Positions 1-9,703 are shown, counted from the stretch's first letter. The stretch is 64,000 bases of DNA from Runella zeae DSM 19591 (GCF_000423565.1 NZ_KE384038.1:298974-362973); one strand, 5' to 3'. Numbers and translations: made by a program. The notes: generated by a model from the letters alone, not told the origin.

Positions 1-1021
1 TGGTTTTGCAGATTAAATCTAGCTTATCATAGAGCGACTCATTTCGAAGGGTGGTGGTGATGATACAGTCGGAAAGCTCCTCTTCATTATATAATATTTT
101 CACTTCATAGAGTTTTTCTAATTCGCGAAAAACATTCGTAACAGGTACTTCATCAAAATAAGTACGAGGGTATTTTTCTAAGGGCACTACGGGACGAGGC
201 TCCGCCACAAGTCCTTTGCTGATAGTAGGGGTAACTCTACTGATAACGACCCGTTGATTGGGAAGTAAGATAAGTCCTTTGGTTTCGGGGTCGGCAATGT
301 CAATTTTGTTTTGTTTAAAAACCGAAACCCTTCCCGTGTGCACATTCACAAAAACTTTGTTGTCGTTGTCGAAAGCTTTGATGACGAAACTAGTTCCTAA
401 GACTTTAGTAATCACTTCGTTAGCATAGACATAGAAAGGCTTTTTCTTATTTTTTGTTACTTCAAAGAACGCTTCTCCACTCAAAAACACTTCTCGTTGG
501 TGTGGACTAAATGGTGTAGGATAACTAATACGACTATTTTTTTGGAGTGTTACGAAACTACTGTCAGGCAATCTGACTTTGAGTGGCGTATCACTTGTGT
601 TGATGTGTTCGGCTAGGGTACTTTTATTTTCGGCTTCTTGTACCAAATCATGATAGCTAATTTTTATTTCGGTCTTGGGACGCAACAAAAGCCATCCTAA
701 TACTAGCAATACAGCTATACTTGCCGCCCATTTCAGACCTGCCGATTGCCAAAAATCAATTTTTTTGGCTTCATTTTCAGTTTCAAATAGAGTACTTTCA
801 ATCGTCCGCCAGACTTCTTTTTTGTTTAAATCGGGAGAGGAGGCGTGTTCGGCCTGATGTAGGCTTCTCACTATCTCTTTGGCTTCGGTTATGATGCTAT
901 GTTTTGAAGGATTTTGTGCCAAAAAATCAATCCAAAACTCATCTTGCTCCGCAAAAAGTACCCATTTTACAAACAGATCATCGTTTAGGAAATCTTGTAC
1001 CTGATAATCTTGATATTTCAT
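1..1021 (-). CDS. FecR-family anti-sigma factor (C-terminus cut by window edge)
   Basis: Reading from the ATG at 1021 gives 340 codons before the left edge of the window, with no stop. The product is a FecR-type single-pass inner-membrane protein that controls a partner ECF sigma factor in response to an outer-membrane receptor. Visible: a cytoplasmic N-terminal part of about 90 residues, one transmembrane segment (WAASIAVLLVLGWLLL), a FecR domain (DTPLKVRLPDSSFVTLQKNS, then REVFLSGEAFFEVTKN), and a C-terminal DUF4974-like part (PLEKYPRTYFDEVPVTNVFR) that runs off the edge. The sigma gene lies 165 bp upstream in the same direction, the usual FecI-FecR order. The TonB receptor that normally follows would be outside the window. 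Confidence 0.9.
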   Translation of the reverse strand, partial: MKYQDYQVQDFLNDDLFVKWVLFAEQDEFWIDFLAQNPSKHSIITEAKEIVRSLHQAEHASSPDLNKKEVWRTIESTLFETENEAKKIDFWQSAGLKWAASIAVLLVLGWLLLRPKTEIKISYHDLVQEAENKSTLAEHINTSDTPLKVRLPDSSFVTLQKNSRISYPTPFSPHQREVFLSGEAFFEVTKNKKKPFYVYANEVITKVLGTSFVIKAFDNDNKVFVNVHTGRVSVFKQNKIDIADPETKGLILLPNQRVVISRVTPTISKGLVAEPRPVVPLEKYPRTYFDEVPVTNVFRELEKLYEVKILYNEEELSDCIITTTLRNESLYDKLDLICKT

Positions 1022-1186
1022 CTGTGTGCGTGTATAACATCTTCAGAAGTACAGGTACATTTTTTTGAAAAAACTACCCAATCAAAATGTATTTTTTTGA
1101 TAATTTTTTCAATAAAAATATTAAAACCTTGATTGTTAGGAAGTTGAGTCTTTGAGGATTTGCAAAAAAAAGAGAAAAAATGGGAA

Positions 1187-1765
1187 TCAAAAAAGAAAAT
1201 ATACCATTGAAATTATGGCTTTTAGCGACATGCGCAATACGGCATAAGCTTTAAAAAGAAGATTACTAACCGACTGCACGGTCAGTTCCATGAGTTGGGC
1301 AGTTTGCTGAATACTCAGACCTTGATAAAAACGCAGATGAATCGCTTCGCGCTGACGAGGACTTAAATGTGATAAAGCTTTTTGGATATGTAACTGCTGA
1401 TCAACCAAAACTTCGTTGTTCATGAGTTGTTGGTCAACAGACAAAGTGGTCAGATAATCCAAAAAACTGTCGATATTTTCAGAGCCTTCAAAGACATTGT
1501 TGCGGGAGTTTCGCAACAGTTGGTTTCTTAAAGAACGGAATAAATAGAACTTGACATTGTCGGGGTCGTTGAGGTATTCTTTTCGGCGCCAGAGATCAAT
1601 GAACAAATCTTGAATGGCATCTTCTATGAGTTGTTTATCAGAAGTGAGCCTAAAACCGTAACTTCCTAAGACATTGAAGTAGGCTTGGTAGAGATTTTCA
1701 AAAGCGGTTCTATCACCCTTTTTGAAGCGCTGCCAAAGCTCAATATCGTTAGAGAGTGTCGCCAA
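1187..1765 (-). CDS. ECF RNA polymerase sigma factor (FecI-like)
   Basis: 192 residues, normal for an ECF sigma factor. Region 2 is visible around DAIQDLFIDLWRRKEYL (core binding and -10 recognition), region 4 around LSPRQREAIHLRFYQGLSIQ with a C-terminal HTH. The start is a TTG: the frame has no ATG between the upstream in-frame TAA and the region 2 sequence. It should direct transcription of a small regulon, probably a TonB receptor operon, under control of the FecR protein encoded next. It may be co-transcribed from the ferrochelatase side (125 bp gap), but the intergenic repeats there could be a separate control region. Confidence 0.9.
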   Translation of the reverse strand: MATLSNDIELWQRFKKGDRTAFENLYQAYFNVLGSYGFRLTSDKQLIEDAIQDLFIDLWRRKEYLNDPDNVKFYLFRSLRNQLLRNSRNNVFEGSENIDSFLDYLTTLSVDQQLMNNEVLVDQQLHIQKALSHLSPRQREAIHLRFYQGLSIQQTAQLMELTVQSVSNLLFKAYAVLRMSLKAIISMVYFLF

Positions 1766-1840
1766 GATAGTTGATATTTAAAAACCTCAAAAAGATACTT
1801 TTGTTTTATTCCGCAAATAAATTGTCTTTTTTGTGGATTT

Positions 1841-1875
1841 TATGCTACTATTTTAGCATATTATTCTACTATTTT
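1841..1875. repeat. Short palindrome and 20-bp-spaced direct repeat upstream of sigma gene
   Basis: TATGCTA and TAGCATA form a 7-bp inverted repeat with a 6-nt loop (1841-1860). CTACTATTTT occurs at 1846-1855 and again at 1866-1875, exactly 20 bp apart. The element lies between the end of hemH and the sigma start. It could be an operator, or a weak hairpin at the hemH end; there is no T-run strong enough to call a terminator. Confidence 0.4.
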
Positions 1876-1889
1876 GGCAAATCGAATTA

Positions 1890-2954
1890 TTAGGCTTTGA
1901 CTACCAAATCTACCAGTGCTTCTACCCAAACTGGACTATCGTTGAGGCTTTCAACCAAATCCCAGTGGTGTCCTCCTTCCTTTTCAAAGACTTCTTTGTA
2001 TTCTTCTCCTACTTCGAGGGTGGTTTCGAGGCAGTCGGCTACAAAAGCGGGGGAGAAGGCCAGTACTGTCTTAGCACCTTTTTTTGGTAATTCTTTGACT
2101 ATGTCTTCGGTATAGGGTTTTATCCAGGGGTCGTTGCCAAGCCGCGATTGAAAGCAAGTCGTATATTTTCCTTCGGGAATATCGAGTGCTTTTACCAACA
2201 AACGGGTTGTCTCGAAGCATTGAGCTCGGTAGCAGTGCTGATTCATGGCATGGAGGGTGTCACAGCAGCTGCCTAATTTACACACTTCTTTGGTACAATC
2301 ACCTTTTCTGATTTGGCGCTCTGGAAGGCCATGATAGCTAAATATAAAATGATCGTATTGATGCGCTTGGAGGTATTTTTGGGCGTTTTGTACAAAGCCT
2401 TCCAAAAACTTGGGATGGGCTAAAAATTGATTTACAAATCTTAGCTCGGGCATGACTTGCCATTTGGTCAATATCCGCATTACTTCTTCATATACCGAGC
2501 CCGTTGTAGCAGAAGCGTATTGCGGAAAAAAGGGAACCACGATGATTTTGGTAAGCCCCATTTTCTGAAACGCCTCTAAACCAGCCTCAATACTTGGATT
2601 TTGATAGCGCATACCAAGTTTCACTACATAATCCTCGCCTAAAGCTTCTTGCAACATCTTTTCGATGGCTATTCCATAAACTTTCAACGGAGAGCCTTCG
2701 GGGAGCCAAACTTGCTTATAAACTTTAGCAGATTTGGGTGCACGGAAAGGAGCAATGATGCCGTTGACCAACAAAAAACGAGGAATAAAAGGAATATCAA
2801 TCACACGCCCATCCATCAAAAATTGACGCAAATAACGGCGAACATCCGAGACTTCGTAGCTGTCTGGAGTGCCTAGATTGACAATCAAAACGCCAGTTTT
2901 TCCTAATGAGGTATTTGAGATAGAAGTGAGATGTTCGGGAGAGTGAGATACCAT
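1890..2954 (-). CDS. hemH: Ferrochelatase
   Basis: Inserts ferrous iron into a porphyrin in the last part of haem synthesis. Start chosen at the ATG at 2954 (354 residues); an upstream TTG at 3017 is in frame, but it overlaps a -7 promoter motif (TAGGTTTG), so it is probably not translated. Visible: GVLIVNLGTPDSYEVSDVRR near the N-terminus, the substrate-site segment VVPFFPQYASATTGS, the catalytic-His motif SYHGLPER near residue 210, and the acidic ETTLEVGEEYKE motif near the C-terminus. A Cys cluster (DCTKEVCKLGSCC) follows the His motif; such insertions could bind metal or an Fe-S cluster. Not in an obvious haem operon; neighbours are a sigma factor and a divergent sugar-acid synthase. Confidence 0.95.
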   Translation of the reverse strand: MVSHSPEHLTSISNTSLGKTGVLIVNLGTPDSYEVSDVRRYLRQFLMDGRVIDIPFIPRFLLVNGIIAPFRAPKSAKVYKQVWLPEGSPLKVYGIAIEKMLQEALGEDYVVKLGMRYQNPSIEAGLEAFQKMGLTKIIVVPFFPQYASATTGSVYEEVMRILTKWQVMPELRFVNQFLAHPKFLEGFVQNAQKYLQAHQYDHFIFSYHGLPERQIRKGDCTKEVCKLGSCCDTLHAMNQHCYRAQCFETTRLLVKALDIPEGKYTTCFQSRLGNDPWIKPYTEDIVKELPKKGAKTVLAFSPAFVADCLETTLEVGEEYKEVFEKEGGHHWDLVESLNDSPVWVEALVDLVVKA

Positions 2955-3014
2955 GACCAAAATTTTGCTATTTGGAGAATCAATTTTAGAGTAACTTTGC
3001 TTCTCTTTTAACCA

Positions 3015-3022
3015 CAAACCTA
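3015..3022 (-). promoter_or_regulatory. Bacteroidota -7 promoter element for hemH
   Basis: On the minus strand the sequence is TAGGTTTG, matching TAnnTTTG. It lies about 60 bp upstream of the chosen hemH ATG. No good TTTG -33 box is seen at the usual distance. It overlaps the alternative TTG start and so favours the ATG at 2954. Confidence 0.5.
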
Positions 3023-3120
3023 TGAAAAAGTTTCCGACTTTGTGAGGTTTCTGTGAATTTGGAAGATTGAATTTTACCCTTGAAGATATTTTACATTTAG
3101 TCTTTATATATTTTTAATAT

Positions 3121-4620
3121 ATGCCCTCAAACTTCGATTTTTCTGGTCTTTTTATTTTCGAAATGGCCAACAACCACCAAGGAAGTGTAGAACATGGTGT
3201 GCGAATCATTCGCGAAATGGCTCAAATTGCCCGCCAATATGGTATCAAAGCAGGAGTAAAATTTCAATATCGGCACTTGGATACTTTTATTCATCCCGAT
3301 TTCAGACATGATACCAAAGCCAAACATATCAGTCGCTTTTTAAGTACTGAAATGACTCCCGACCAATTCAAAACAATGGTAGAAGCTTGCCGGGAAGAGG
3401 GGCTAGTGACGATATGTACCCCTTTTGATGAGCGCTCGGTAGATCAGATTGTAGAACATGGCATCGAAATCATCAAAGTCGCAAGTTGTAGTGCGGATGA
3501 TTGGCCTTTGTTAACTAAAATTGTTAAAACTGATAAACCTATCATTGCTTCTACGGGCGGATTGGTACTCCAGCAGATTGATAATTTGGTGTCTTTTCTA
3601 GAACACCGCAATCGTAACTTTGCCATTCTGCACTGTGTTGGAATTTATCCAAGTCCCAATGACGTACTTCATCTCAAATTTATTAAAAAACTAAAGGCCC
3701 GCTATCCCAACGTGACGATAGGGTACTCAGGGCACGAAGCTCCCGACAATACCGAAGTAGCGCAGTTGACAGTAGCAATGGGTGCTGAGATTTTTGAACG
3801 GCACGTGGGAGTACCTACCGAAACGATTACGCTCAACAACTATTCGATGAACCCTGCCCAAGTAGCGCAGTGGGTGGAGGCTTATCAACGGGCACTTGTG
3901 ATGCTAGGAGAGGATGAAAAAGTGGTAACAAATGCGGAAAAAGAGTCTCTTTTGTCATTGAAGAGGGGTGTTTTTGTAAATAGACCCATCAAAAAAGGTG
4001 AGTCAATTGTGGCACAAGATGTGTATTTTGCAATGCCTTGTGCCAACGGCCAACTCACTTCCGCCGAATTTGGAAAACTTAGGGCGCGTTTTGTCGCTTC
4101 CAAAGATTATGCTCCCAATGAAGGTGTCTTTGAAACTACTACCGATGACAACTATCATCGTATCAGGCGCATTATTCACCAAGCCAAAGGAATGATGGCG
4201 GAAGCGGGCGTAGTGCTGAATGAAAAAGCCGAAGTTGAATTGTCGTTTCATTATGGACAAGAGCGATTTGAGCAGTTTGGTTGTGTTTTGGTCAGTTTGG
4301 TAAATCGGGATTATTGTAAAAAAATCATCGTGATGTTTGCAGGGCAACATCATCCCGAGCAAAAGCACCTTAAAAAAGAAGAGACATTTCATATCTTGAG
4401 TGGCTCGATGATCATCACCCTCAATGGCATCAGTCGTTCGTTGCATAAGGGGGATATTCTCACCATAGAACGAGGTGATTTACATGCTTTTTATACCGAA
4501 GGTGGGGTCATTTTTGAAGAAATTTCTACCACCCACTATCGCAATGATTCTTTCTACACAGATGAACTCATCATGGAGCAAGACCCTTTGCAAAGAAAAA
4601 TGATTGTAGAGGAGTTCTAA
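3121..4620 (+). CDS. NeuB/SpsE-family nonulosonic-acid-type synthase with C-terminal cupin
   Basis: 499 residues, well above the roughly 350 of a plain NeuB. The NeuB condensation domain covers about residues 8-265 (FEMANNHQGS, GYSGHEAPD), a SAF-like domain about 275-335 (SLKRGVFVNRPIKKGESIV), and a cupin about 395-480 (ETFHILSGSMIITLNG, GDLHAF). Known NeuB enzymes condense phosphoenolpyruvate with a hexosamine-derived sugar to make sialic or related nonulosonic acids; the exact substrate here is unknown. It heads a plus-strand run with two membrane glycosyltransferase-like genes and a flippase, so a role in a surface glycan is likely. A possible promoter is at 3052-3082 (TGTG, 19 bp, TACCCTTG). 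No CMP-sugar synthetase is in the window. Confidence 0.85.
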   Translation: MPSNFDFSGLFIFEMANNHQGSVEHGVRIIREMAQIARQYGIKAGVKFQYRHLDTFIHPDFRHDTKAKHISRFLSTEMTPDQFKTMVEACREEGLVTICTPFDERSVDQIVEHGIEIIKVASCSADDWPLLTKIVKTDKPIIASTGGLVLQQIDNLVSFLEHRNRNFAILHCVGIYPSPNDVLHLKFIKKLKARYPNVTIGYSGHEAPDNTEVAQLTVAMGAEIFERHVGVPTETITLNNYSMNPAQVAQWVEAYQRALVMLGEDEKVVTNAEKESLLSLKRGVFVNRPIKKGESIVAQDVYFAMPCANGQLTSAEFGKLRARFVASKDYAPNEGVFETTTDDNYHRIRRIIHQAKGMMAEAGVVLNEKAEVELSFHYGQERFEQFGCVLVSLVNRDYCKKIIVMFAGQHHPEQKHLKKEETFHILSGSMIITLNGISRSLHKGDILTIERGDLHAFYTEGGVIFEEISTTHYRNDSFYTDELIMEQDPLQRKMIVEEF

Positions 4621-4641
4621 AAAGTATTTGGATTAAGACCG

Positions 4642-6291
4642 ATGATTTTAGGGAACTTGCTTGAATTTGGGTGTTGTCCAGCAAAATGGTGGTTCATAGG
4701 ACATCTCTTATGGTTTGGGTTGAGCTATTGGGTAGTTGCCCACAAAAAAGCATTACACGGTGGGGTTTATTGGACTATGGCAGTTGGGTTAGCTTTGATG
4801 ATGCGTTTGCCCGTTATTCTATATGGAGGGCAAATCAACAAAGACGAAAGTCAAATGCTAGCACAGGGGATTACGCTGATGGTAGAGCCTGTTTTGTATC
4901 ACCTAGTCGACCCCACTACTGGAGGTCCACTCAATAGCTACTTGTTAGCAGTCTTGGGGTGGTTAGGAGCTAAAATAGATTTTCATTTAGCCCATTTTTT
5001 GAGCTTACTATTATCCCTTTTTTCCTTTTATTTTATTTACAAAACAATAAAACTGCTTCGTAATGAGAGGATTGCGCAAGTAGTTGTGCTGCCCTTTTTA
5101 GTGTTTTTGAGTTTTGTGCAGGATAGCAATTATGTTCATTACAACAGCGAAGTGAATGCCATCTTGCTGCTAAGTGTTGTGGTGTATGCTTGGGTTTATT
5201 TGGCCAAAACCCTAGCCTATACCCCTTGGCGTTTGGTAGGTTTTGGAGTGATGCTAGCACTGGTTCCTTTATGTAAATTACAAGGCTTACCTTTTGCGTT
5301 TTTTTGGGGATTGGCTATACTTTTTCAGTTTTGGCTAGCAAAGCCATCCAAATTTTGGCAATACTTTGGATGGGTGGCGGTAGGTGTAATTTTGACTTGG
5401 GGCATTTGGGTATTGTGGCTCGCTATCAATGGCGTACTCGACGATTTTTACAATTTTTATATATATGCCAATTCTCAATATAGTCATCGTTTGACAGGCG
5501 AGCGACCTAAGTTTTTTTATACACTTATGCGTTTTCCAGTGGTTGTGGTTAAAAAAGCAATCGAACTGAATTATATTTTCTTTCCTATTCTTGTTTTGAG
5601 CTTGAGTCTTGGTGTTGTCAATAAAACTTTGGTAAAAGAACGCTTAAGAGCTATTCTGAAACGGGATTACTATATTTTGCCACTGATGCTGCTGTATATG
5701 GTAGCAATTTCAATGACTATCGTACGAACAGGTAGTTTTTATGCCCATTACTTTTTATTTTACTTGTTGCCATTGGCTTTAATTTTTGGATTATGGCTTG
5801 AAAATTTCTCAAAAACATGGTATTGGGCAGTACTATCTACTCAGTTGATTTTCTTTGTCGTTTTGGTTAAAGATATTGGGACTGATCATCCGATTAATCT
5901 TTATCCTACAAAAGCACCTCAGGCTCAAATAAGTGAGGTAGGGCGAGCAATATTAAAACACAAAAAGCAAGGGGATCACTTGGCTGTTTGGGGTTGGTCT
6001 TGTGAGTATTTTGTAGAAAGTCAGATGCCACAGGGAGTTGCCGAAAACCACACAACCAGAAGTGCTATGAAACACCCACTTCAGGAGCTATATATGCAGC
6101 GTTATTTGAGAGATATGCGCTTGCATCGTCCCGCTATTTTTGTGGACGCCATTACTCCCAAAACCTTATGGATGGAAAAGCCTGAAGTCTACAAACATGA
6201 AAACTATCCAGCCTTAGCTCAATTGATAGCTGCCAACTATACCCTTAAAGATAGCCTGCAAGGAGTCAGGATTTATGTACGTAACCGATGA
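4642..6291 (+). CDS. Polytopic membrane glycosyltransferase-like protein (GT-C fold, ArnT/PMT type)
   Basis: 549 residues with about eleven hydrophobic segments and a hydrophilic C-terminal part. An acidic motif in the first loop (INKDESQMLAQG) fits the DE motif of lipid-linked-sugar transferases of the ArnT/PMT type. It would transfer sugars from a polyprenyl carrier on the periplasmic side of the inner membrane. It starts 21 bp after the NeuB-like gene and overlaps the next gene by ATGA, so it is in an operon. Donor and acceptor cannot be told from sequence. Confidence 0.7.
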   Translation: MILGNLLEFGCCPAKWWFIGHLLWFGLSYWVVAHKKALHGGVYWTMAVGLALMMRLPVILYGGQINKDESQMLAQGITLMVEPVLYHLVDPTTGGPLNSYLLAVLGWLGAKIDFHLAHFLSLLLSLFSFYFIYKTIKLLRNERIAQVVVLPFLVFLSFVQDSNYVHYNSEVNAILLLSVVVYAWVYLAKTLAYTPWRLVGFGVMLALVPLCKLQGLPFAFFWGLAILFQFWLAKPSKFWQYFGWVAVGVILTWGIWVLWLAINGVLDDFYNFYIYANSQYSHRLTGERPKFFYTLMRFPVVVVKKAIELNYIFFPILVLSLSLGVVNKTLVKERLRAILKRDYYILPLMLLYMVAISMTIVRTGSFYAHYFLFYLLPLALIFGLWLENFSKTWYWAVLSTQLIFFVVLVKDIGTDHPINLYPTKAPQAQISEVGRAILKHKKQGDHLAVWGWSCEYFVESQMPQGVAENHTTRSAMKHPLQELYMQRYLRDMRLHRPAIFVDAITPKTLWMEKPEVYKHENYPALAQLIAANYTLKDSLQGVRIYVRNR

Positions 6292-7937
6292 AAACACCAT
6301 TGACCAATAATTCTGATTTTCGTTTGTATATTCTCCGTAAAGGAGGGTGGATGATGCTGGCGATTTATTTGGGGTTTTATGGAGTGTATGTTTGGCATTA
6401 TGCGCTCAATGTACCTTATTTGGACGATTATAACGCTATTCTGGGCTATCTGGTTAAAGTACAACAGCTACCGTGGTTGGATAAAATTGGAGCGATGTTT
6501 GTGCCTCACAATGAGCATATTATGTGGGGAACTCGCTTGGTAGGCTTATTGCAATACTTTCTCATAGGCAGCATAGATTTTCAATGGTTGATTTTGCTGG
6601 GCAATGTCTTGTTTGTAGTTCAGTTTATACTTTTGTATAGACTTTTTCCCCAACAAAAAGCTACGTTTTGGCTACTAGGAATCATCTTACTCAATCCGCA
6701 ATATAGTGCCACTTCCTTTTGGGCTATGGCGGTATGGTCAAATGTATTGGTGATTGTCCTGGCAACTTTGACAATCAGTTGTTTAGTTCAAAAAAAAGCA
6801 CTTTGGATAGGTATTGTTTTGGGTATATTAACCTTGTTTAGTAATGGCAATGGAATGATGATTTTACCCATAGGGTTTTTGATATTGTGGTGGCAAGGGC
6901 GTACTCGTAAAGATATTTTTTATTGGATACTAGCTTCGCTAATAGGAGGCCTGGGTTATTTTATGATTCTCAAATCTTATCCTACTCATGATACTTTTTT
7001 TGTGGGAAATTTACTATTATTCCCGCTCAATATGACTGCTTTTATGGGAGCTTATGCTGCTCTTACCACGGGTTTGGCGGGGCAGGTGAGTGCTATCGTA
7101 GTAGGGGTGGTGATATTGGCGCTGACGGTTCGGACGGCCTTTAGACTTCATCAAAAACGCCAAACCGCTGATTTGGCACTTTTAAGTATCATGCTTTTTG
7201 TGATACTCACGGCTTGTTCGGTAGCGGTATTTCGCTCCGAAAAAGGAATGGATATAGTCATCGGAAGTAGGTACAAACATTACTCATCCTTAGCAATCGC
7301 CCTAGCCATGCTGATGGCTTGCCGAGAAGAAGTCAGCAAACGTGTGCCTGTGTTCATTAAGGTAATGGGAGTCGGAATATTGCTAACGATGACCACACTT
7401 TTTTATGTCAAAGACGTAGGATATCGCTTGTCGACACGATGGATTTCGAATGCTGCCTATCATAATATCTTGTATCAATCTACCGATTTGTATTCTGAAG
7501 GTAAAGATTCGCCTATGGTCAAGGCGGCACAAGAAGCGCACAAAAGAGGGATTTTTATCGTCTCAGCTGACGATGATTTACGTCGGCAGTTGCAAAAAGC
7601 GCAAGTCATTACTGGAGATTCACTTTCAAAAATAGAATATCAAGCGCCTCAGAAATTTTATGAGCAGTCGGGGCGTTATCTTTCCGTCACTCATCCTCAA
7701 CTTAGTATCCCCACCAAGGCTTCTGATGGTCTGTATTTGGTTTTAGAATATGGAAAACAGACTTTTATGATTCCGACAAGTTCAAAAAGGAATGGTTTGG
7801 CAACAGCTTGGCGTCAGAAAACGTACTTTCAGAAAGGGGTAGAAGCCGAGACTATTGATAGGCTATTGCCTAAGACAAAGTTTGGCATAAGCTGGTTGGA
7901 AATTAAGGATAACTCAGTGAGACGTTTGAGGCCTTAA
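6288..7937 (+). CDS. Polytopic membrane protein, probable GT-C-type glycosyltransferase
   Basis: 549 residues, start overlapping the stop of the preceding gene (ATGA at 6288-6291). About ten transmembrane segments; the first extracytoplasmic loop has acidic and polar residues (VPYLDDYNAILGYL, PHNEHIMWGTR) where GT-C enzymes carry their catalytic acidic pair. The C-terminal 150 residues are soluble and probably periplasmic. Family membership is weaker than for the preceding gene. Its place between another transferase-like gene and a flippase supports a role in building a surface glycan. Confidence 0.6.
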   Translation: MKTPLTNNSDFRLYILRKGGWMMLAIYLGFYGVYVWHYALNVPYLDDYNAILGYLVKVQQLPWLDKIGAMFVPHNEHIMWGTRLVGLLQYFLIGSIDFQWLILLGNVLFVVQFILLYRLFPQQKATFWLLGIILLNPQYSATSFWAMAVWSNVLVIVLATLTISCLVQKKALWIGIVLGILTLFSNGNGMMILPIGFLILWWQGRTRKDIFYWILASLIGGLGYFMILKSYPTHDTFFVGNLLLFPLNMTAFMGAYAALTTGLAGQVSAIVVGVVILALTVRTAFRLHQKRQTADLALLSIMLFVILTACSVAVFRSEKGMDIVIGSRYKHYSSLAIALAMLMACREEVSKRVPVFIKVMGVGILLTMTTLFYVKDVGYRLSTRWISNAAYHNILYQSTDLYSEGKDSPMVKAAQEAHKRGIFIVSADDDLRRQLQKAQVITGDSLSKIEYQAPQKFYEQSGRYLSVTHPQLSIPTKASDGLYLVLEYGKQTFMIPTSSKRNGLATAWRQKTYFQKGVEAETIDRLLPKTKFGISWLEIKDNSVRRLRP

Positions 7938-7955
7938 GTCGTCTTAACACAAGAG

Positions 7956-9533
7956 TTGACACAGGGTCGCTCTCTTAAATTTTTTGATTTGTCACTTGAT
8001 TTTAAAAATATTGGAATGCTGTTTGGCATCAATGGGCTGAATATCGCGCTCAATGTAGCATATTCTACTCTCATTGTGCAGTTTTTTGGGACATCTTCCC
8101 AAGTAGAAGCATTCTTTGCAGCATCTGTACTAGGTACGGCGGTATCTCGTTTTGTGAACACTGGTCAATTGGTCGAGATTGTCGTGTCACGCTACCACCG
8201 AATCAAGCAAAAATATGGGGTACAGGCTGGCATGTCGATTATTGCTACCCTTTGCAACTACATGGTGGGTGGAGCTTTGCTGTTGGTTCTGGGGTTTATT
8301 GCTAGTGGTACTGGTATCGTCAATTTGTTGGTGCCCGGTTTTGATGAAGAAACCAAAGTGCAAGTATGGCAGATATTTTGCATTACGGGGTTTTTGATGC
8401 CGATTCAGATTGCGACCAATCTTTTTCAAGGCATGCTCAATGCAGAAGGGATTTATGGCAAAGTCGAATTTACATCCACTGTGTCGCAAATCGCCAATAT
8501 TGCGATATTGATAATTTGGGGAAGTGAAGGAAACATATGGAGTTTGGTAGTGGGTCTGGTGATTAGTGTCTTAGCGCAGTTTGCTACTACTTGTTATTAT
8601 TTGCGTCAAGTCAATTATAAGCATTCTTGGTTATTAAGAAATCCTCATTTTCCATTGCGAGAACTGGGGCGGACACTCATGGCTACGTCTACTTATATGC
8701 TCAGTGTACAGGTGTACACTTTTGTGTTCAATATGGCTTTGTCGTTGTTGCCTAGTGGAAGTTTTGCGATATATCGTTATGCAGAGTTGATTTACGGCAA
8801 AGTGGCCAATGTATTTATGATGCCTGTCAGCACTGTTTTTTTTAATGAAATCAACCGCTTGATTCATAAGCAAAATAGTACTGAAGTGAAGAAGTTTGTG
8901 GCTAAAAACTTAAACTTTTCCTATTTCATTGCTTTTCTAGTGATACTCACCTTCTGGGCGAGCGGAAAATATTTTATTTGGTCTTTGTGGGCAGGTATCA
9001 AATTTGACGCCTCGGCCACCACAGAGGTTTATGAGCTTCTTTGCCTTTTCTTCTTAAGTATGACTACCAATGGCCCTTCCTTGATTTATCGTAAATTGGC
9101 GGTCTCGGTGACCAAGCCCGAGCTTCAGTACTACTATTGGAGCATCATACACCTCATATCGGTTTCGATAGGCTATTTTCTTATTCATTCTTTTGGATTT
9201 GATGGCGTCAAAATTCAGGTGCTTGTCCATTGTTGCTTGATGGCGTCTGTACCGATTCTTACGGTTTGGTTTTATAAACGGATGTATTTTACTGGATACC
9301 AATTGGTCGAAGTTTTAAAAATAACCCTCGCTCTGGGGACTGTGGGGGCTTTGGTGTGGGGCCTTCGAAACTACTGGAGCGACCCTACTTTGTATAGTAA
9401 AGAAGTAAGTTTTTTGATAGGCGTGAGTTTCGCAGTAGGAGCTGCATCATTTTTTGTGATAAGTAGTATGATTTTTAAAGTTCATGAAATAAATTTGATT
9501 AGGGTTAAAATCCTCAATCGTATAAAACCATAA
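7956..9533 (+). CDS. MurJ/Wzx-type lipid-linked oligosaccharide flippase
   Basis: 525 residues with about 13-14 transmembrane segments and the MATE-like/MurJ arrangement of the MVF superfamily (AFFAASVLGTAVSRFVNTGQ in the first third). It would flip undecaprenyl-linked sugars across the inner membrane. The start is uncertain: a TTG at 7956 opens the frame 18 bp after the previous gene, and an ATG at 8016 would remove 20 residues before the first membrane helix. It is the last gene of the glycan run. A Wzx-like glycan role is favoured by context; a core MurJ role cannot be excluded. Confidence 0.75.
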   Translation: MTQGRSLKFFDLSLDFKNIGMLFGINGLNIALNVAYSTLIVQFFGTSSQVEAFFAASVLGTAVSRFVNTGQLVEIVVSRYHRIKQKYGVQAGMSIIATLCNYMVGGALLLVLGFIASGTGIVNLLVPGFDEETKVQVWQIFCITGFLMPIQIATNLFQGMLNAEGIYGKVEFTSTVSQIANIAILIIWGSEGNIWSLVVGLVISVLAQFATTCYYLRQVNYKHSWLLRNPHFPLRELGRTLMATSTYMLSVQVYTFVFNMALSLLPSGSFAIYRYAELIYGKVANVFMMPVSTVFFNEINRLIHKQNSTEVKKFVAKNLNFSYFIAFLVILTFWASGKYFIWSLWAGIKFDASATTEVYELLCLFFLSMTTNGPSLIYRKLAVSVTKPELQYYYWSIIHLISVSIGYFLIHSFGFDGVKIQVLVHCCLMASVPILTVWFYKRMYFTGYQLVEVLKITLALGTVGALVWGLRNYWSDPTLYSKEVSFLIGVSFAVGAASFFVISSMIFKVHEINLIRVKILNRIKP

Positions 9534-9672
9534 GATAATAAAACTAGAAAAACAATAGATTGTCAGAGAATATCAATACGAATGCAGGGACTGATTAGAC
9601 GCAAAAGAAGGTGATTGTTGATATAAATGACCGATAGATAAATATTCTTACTGATAGTTTTTAAGGTGCAGA

Positions 9673-9703
9673 TTTGGGCAAGTACGATTATTCAGTAAAT
9701 TTG
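9673..9703 (+). promoter_or_regulatory. Promoter of the nuoKLMN run
   Basis: TTTG at 9673-9676, then 19 bp, then TAAATTTG at 9696-9703. This is a full match to the Bacteroidota -33/-7 consensus. It lies about 55 bp upstream of the nuoK ATG and separates transcription of nuoK from the upstream glycan genes. Confidence 0.8.

Noticed and set aside
7956..8016. ATG at 8016 as sure start of the flippase
   Set aside because: Possible, but the TTG at 7956 keeps a short gap to the upstream gene and the added residues read smoothly; left open rather than changed.
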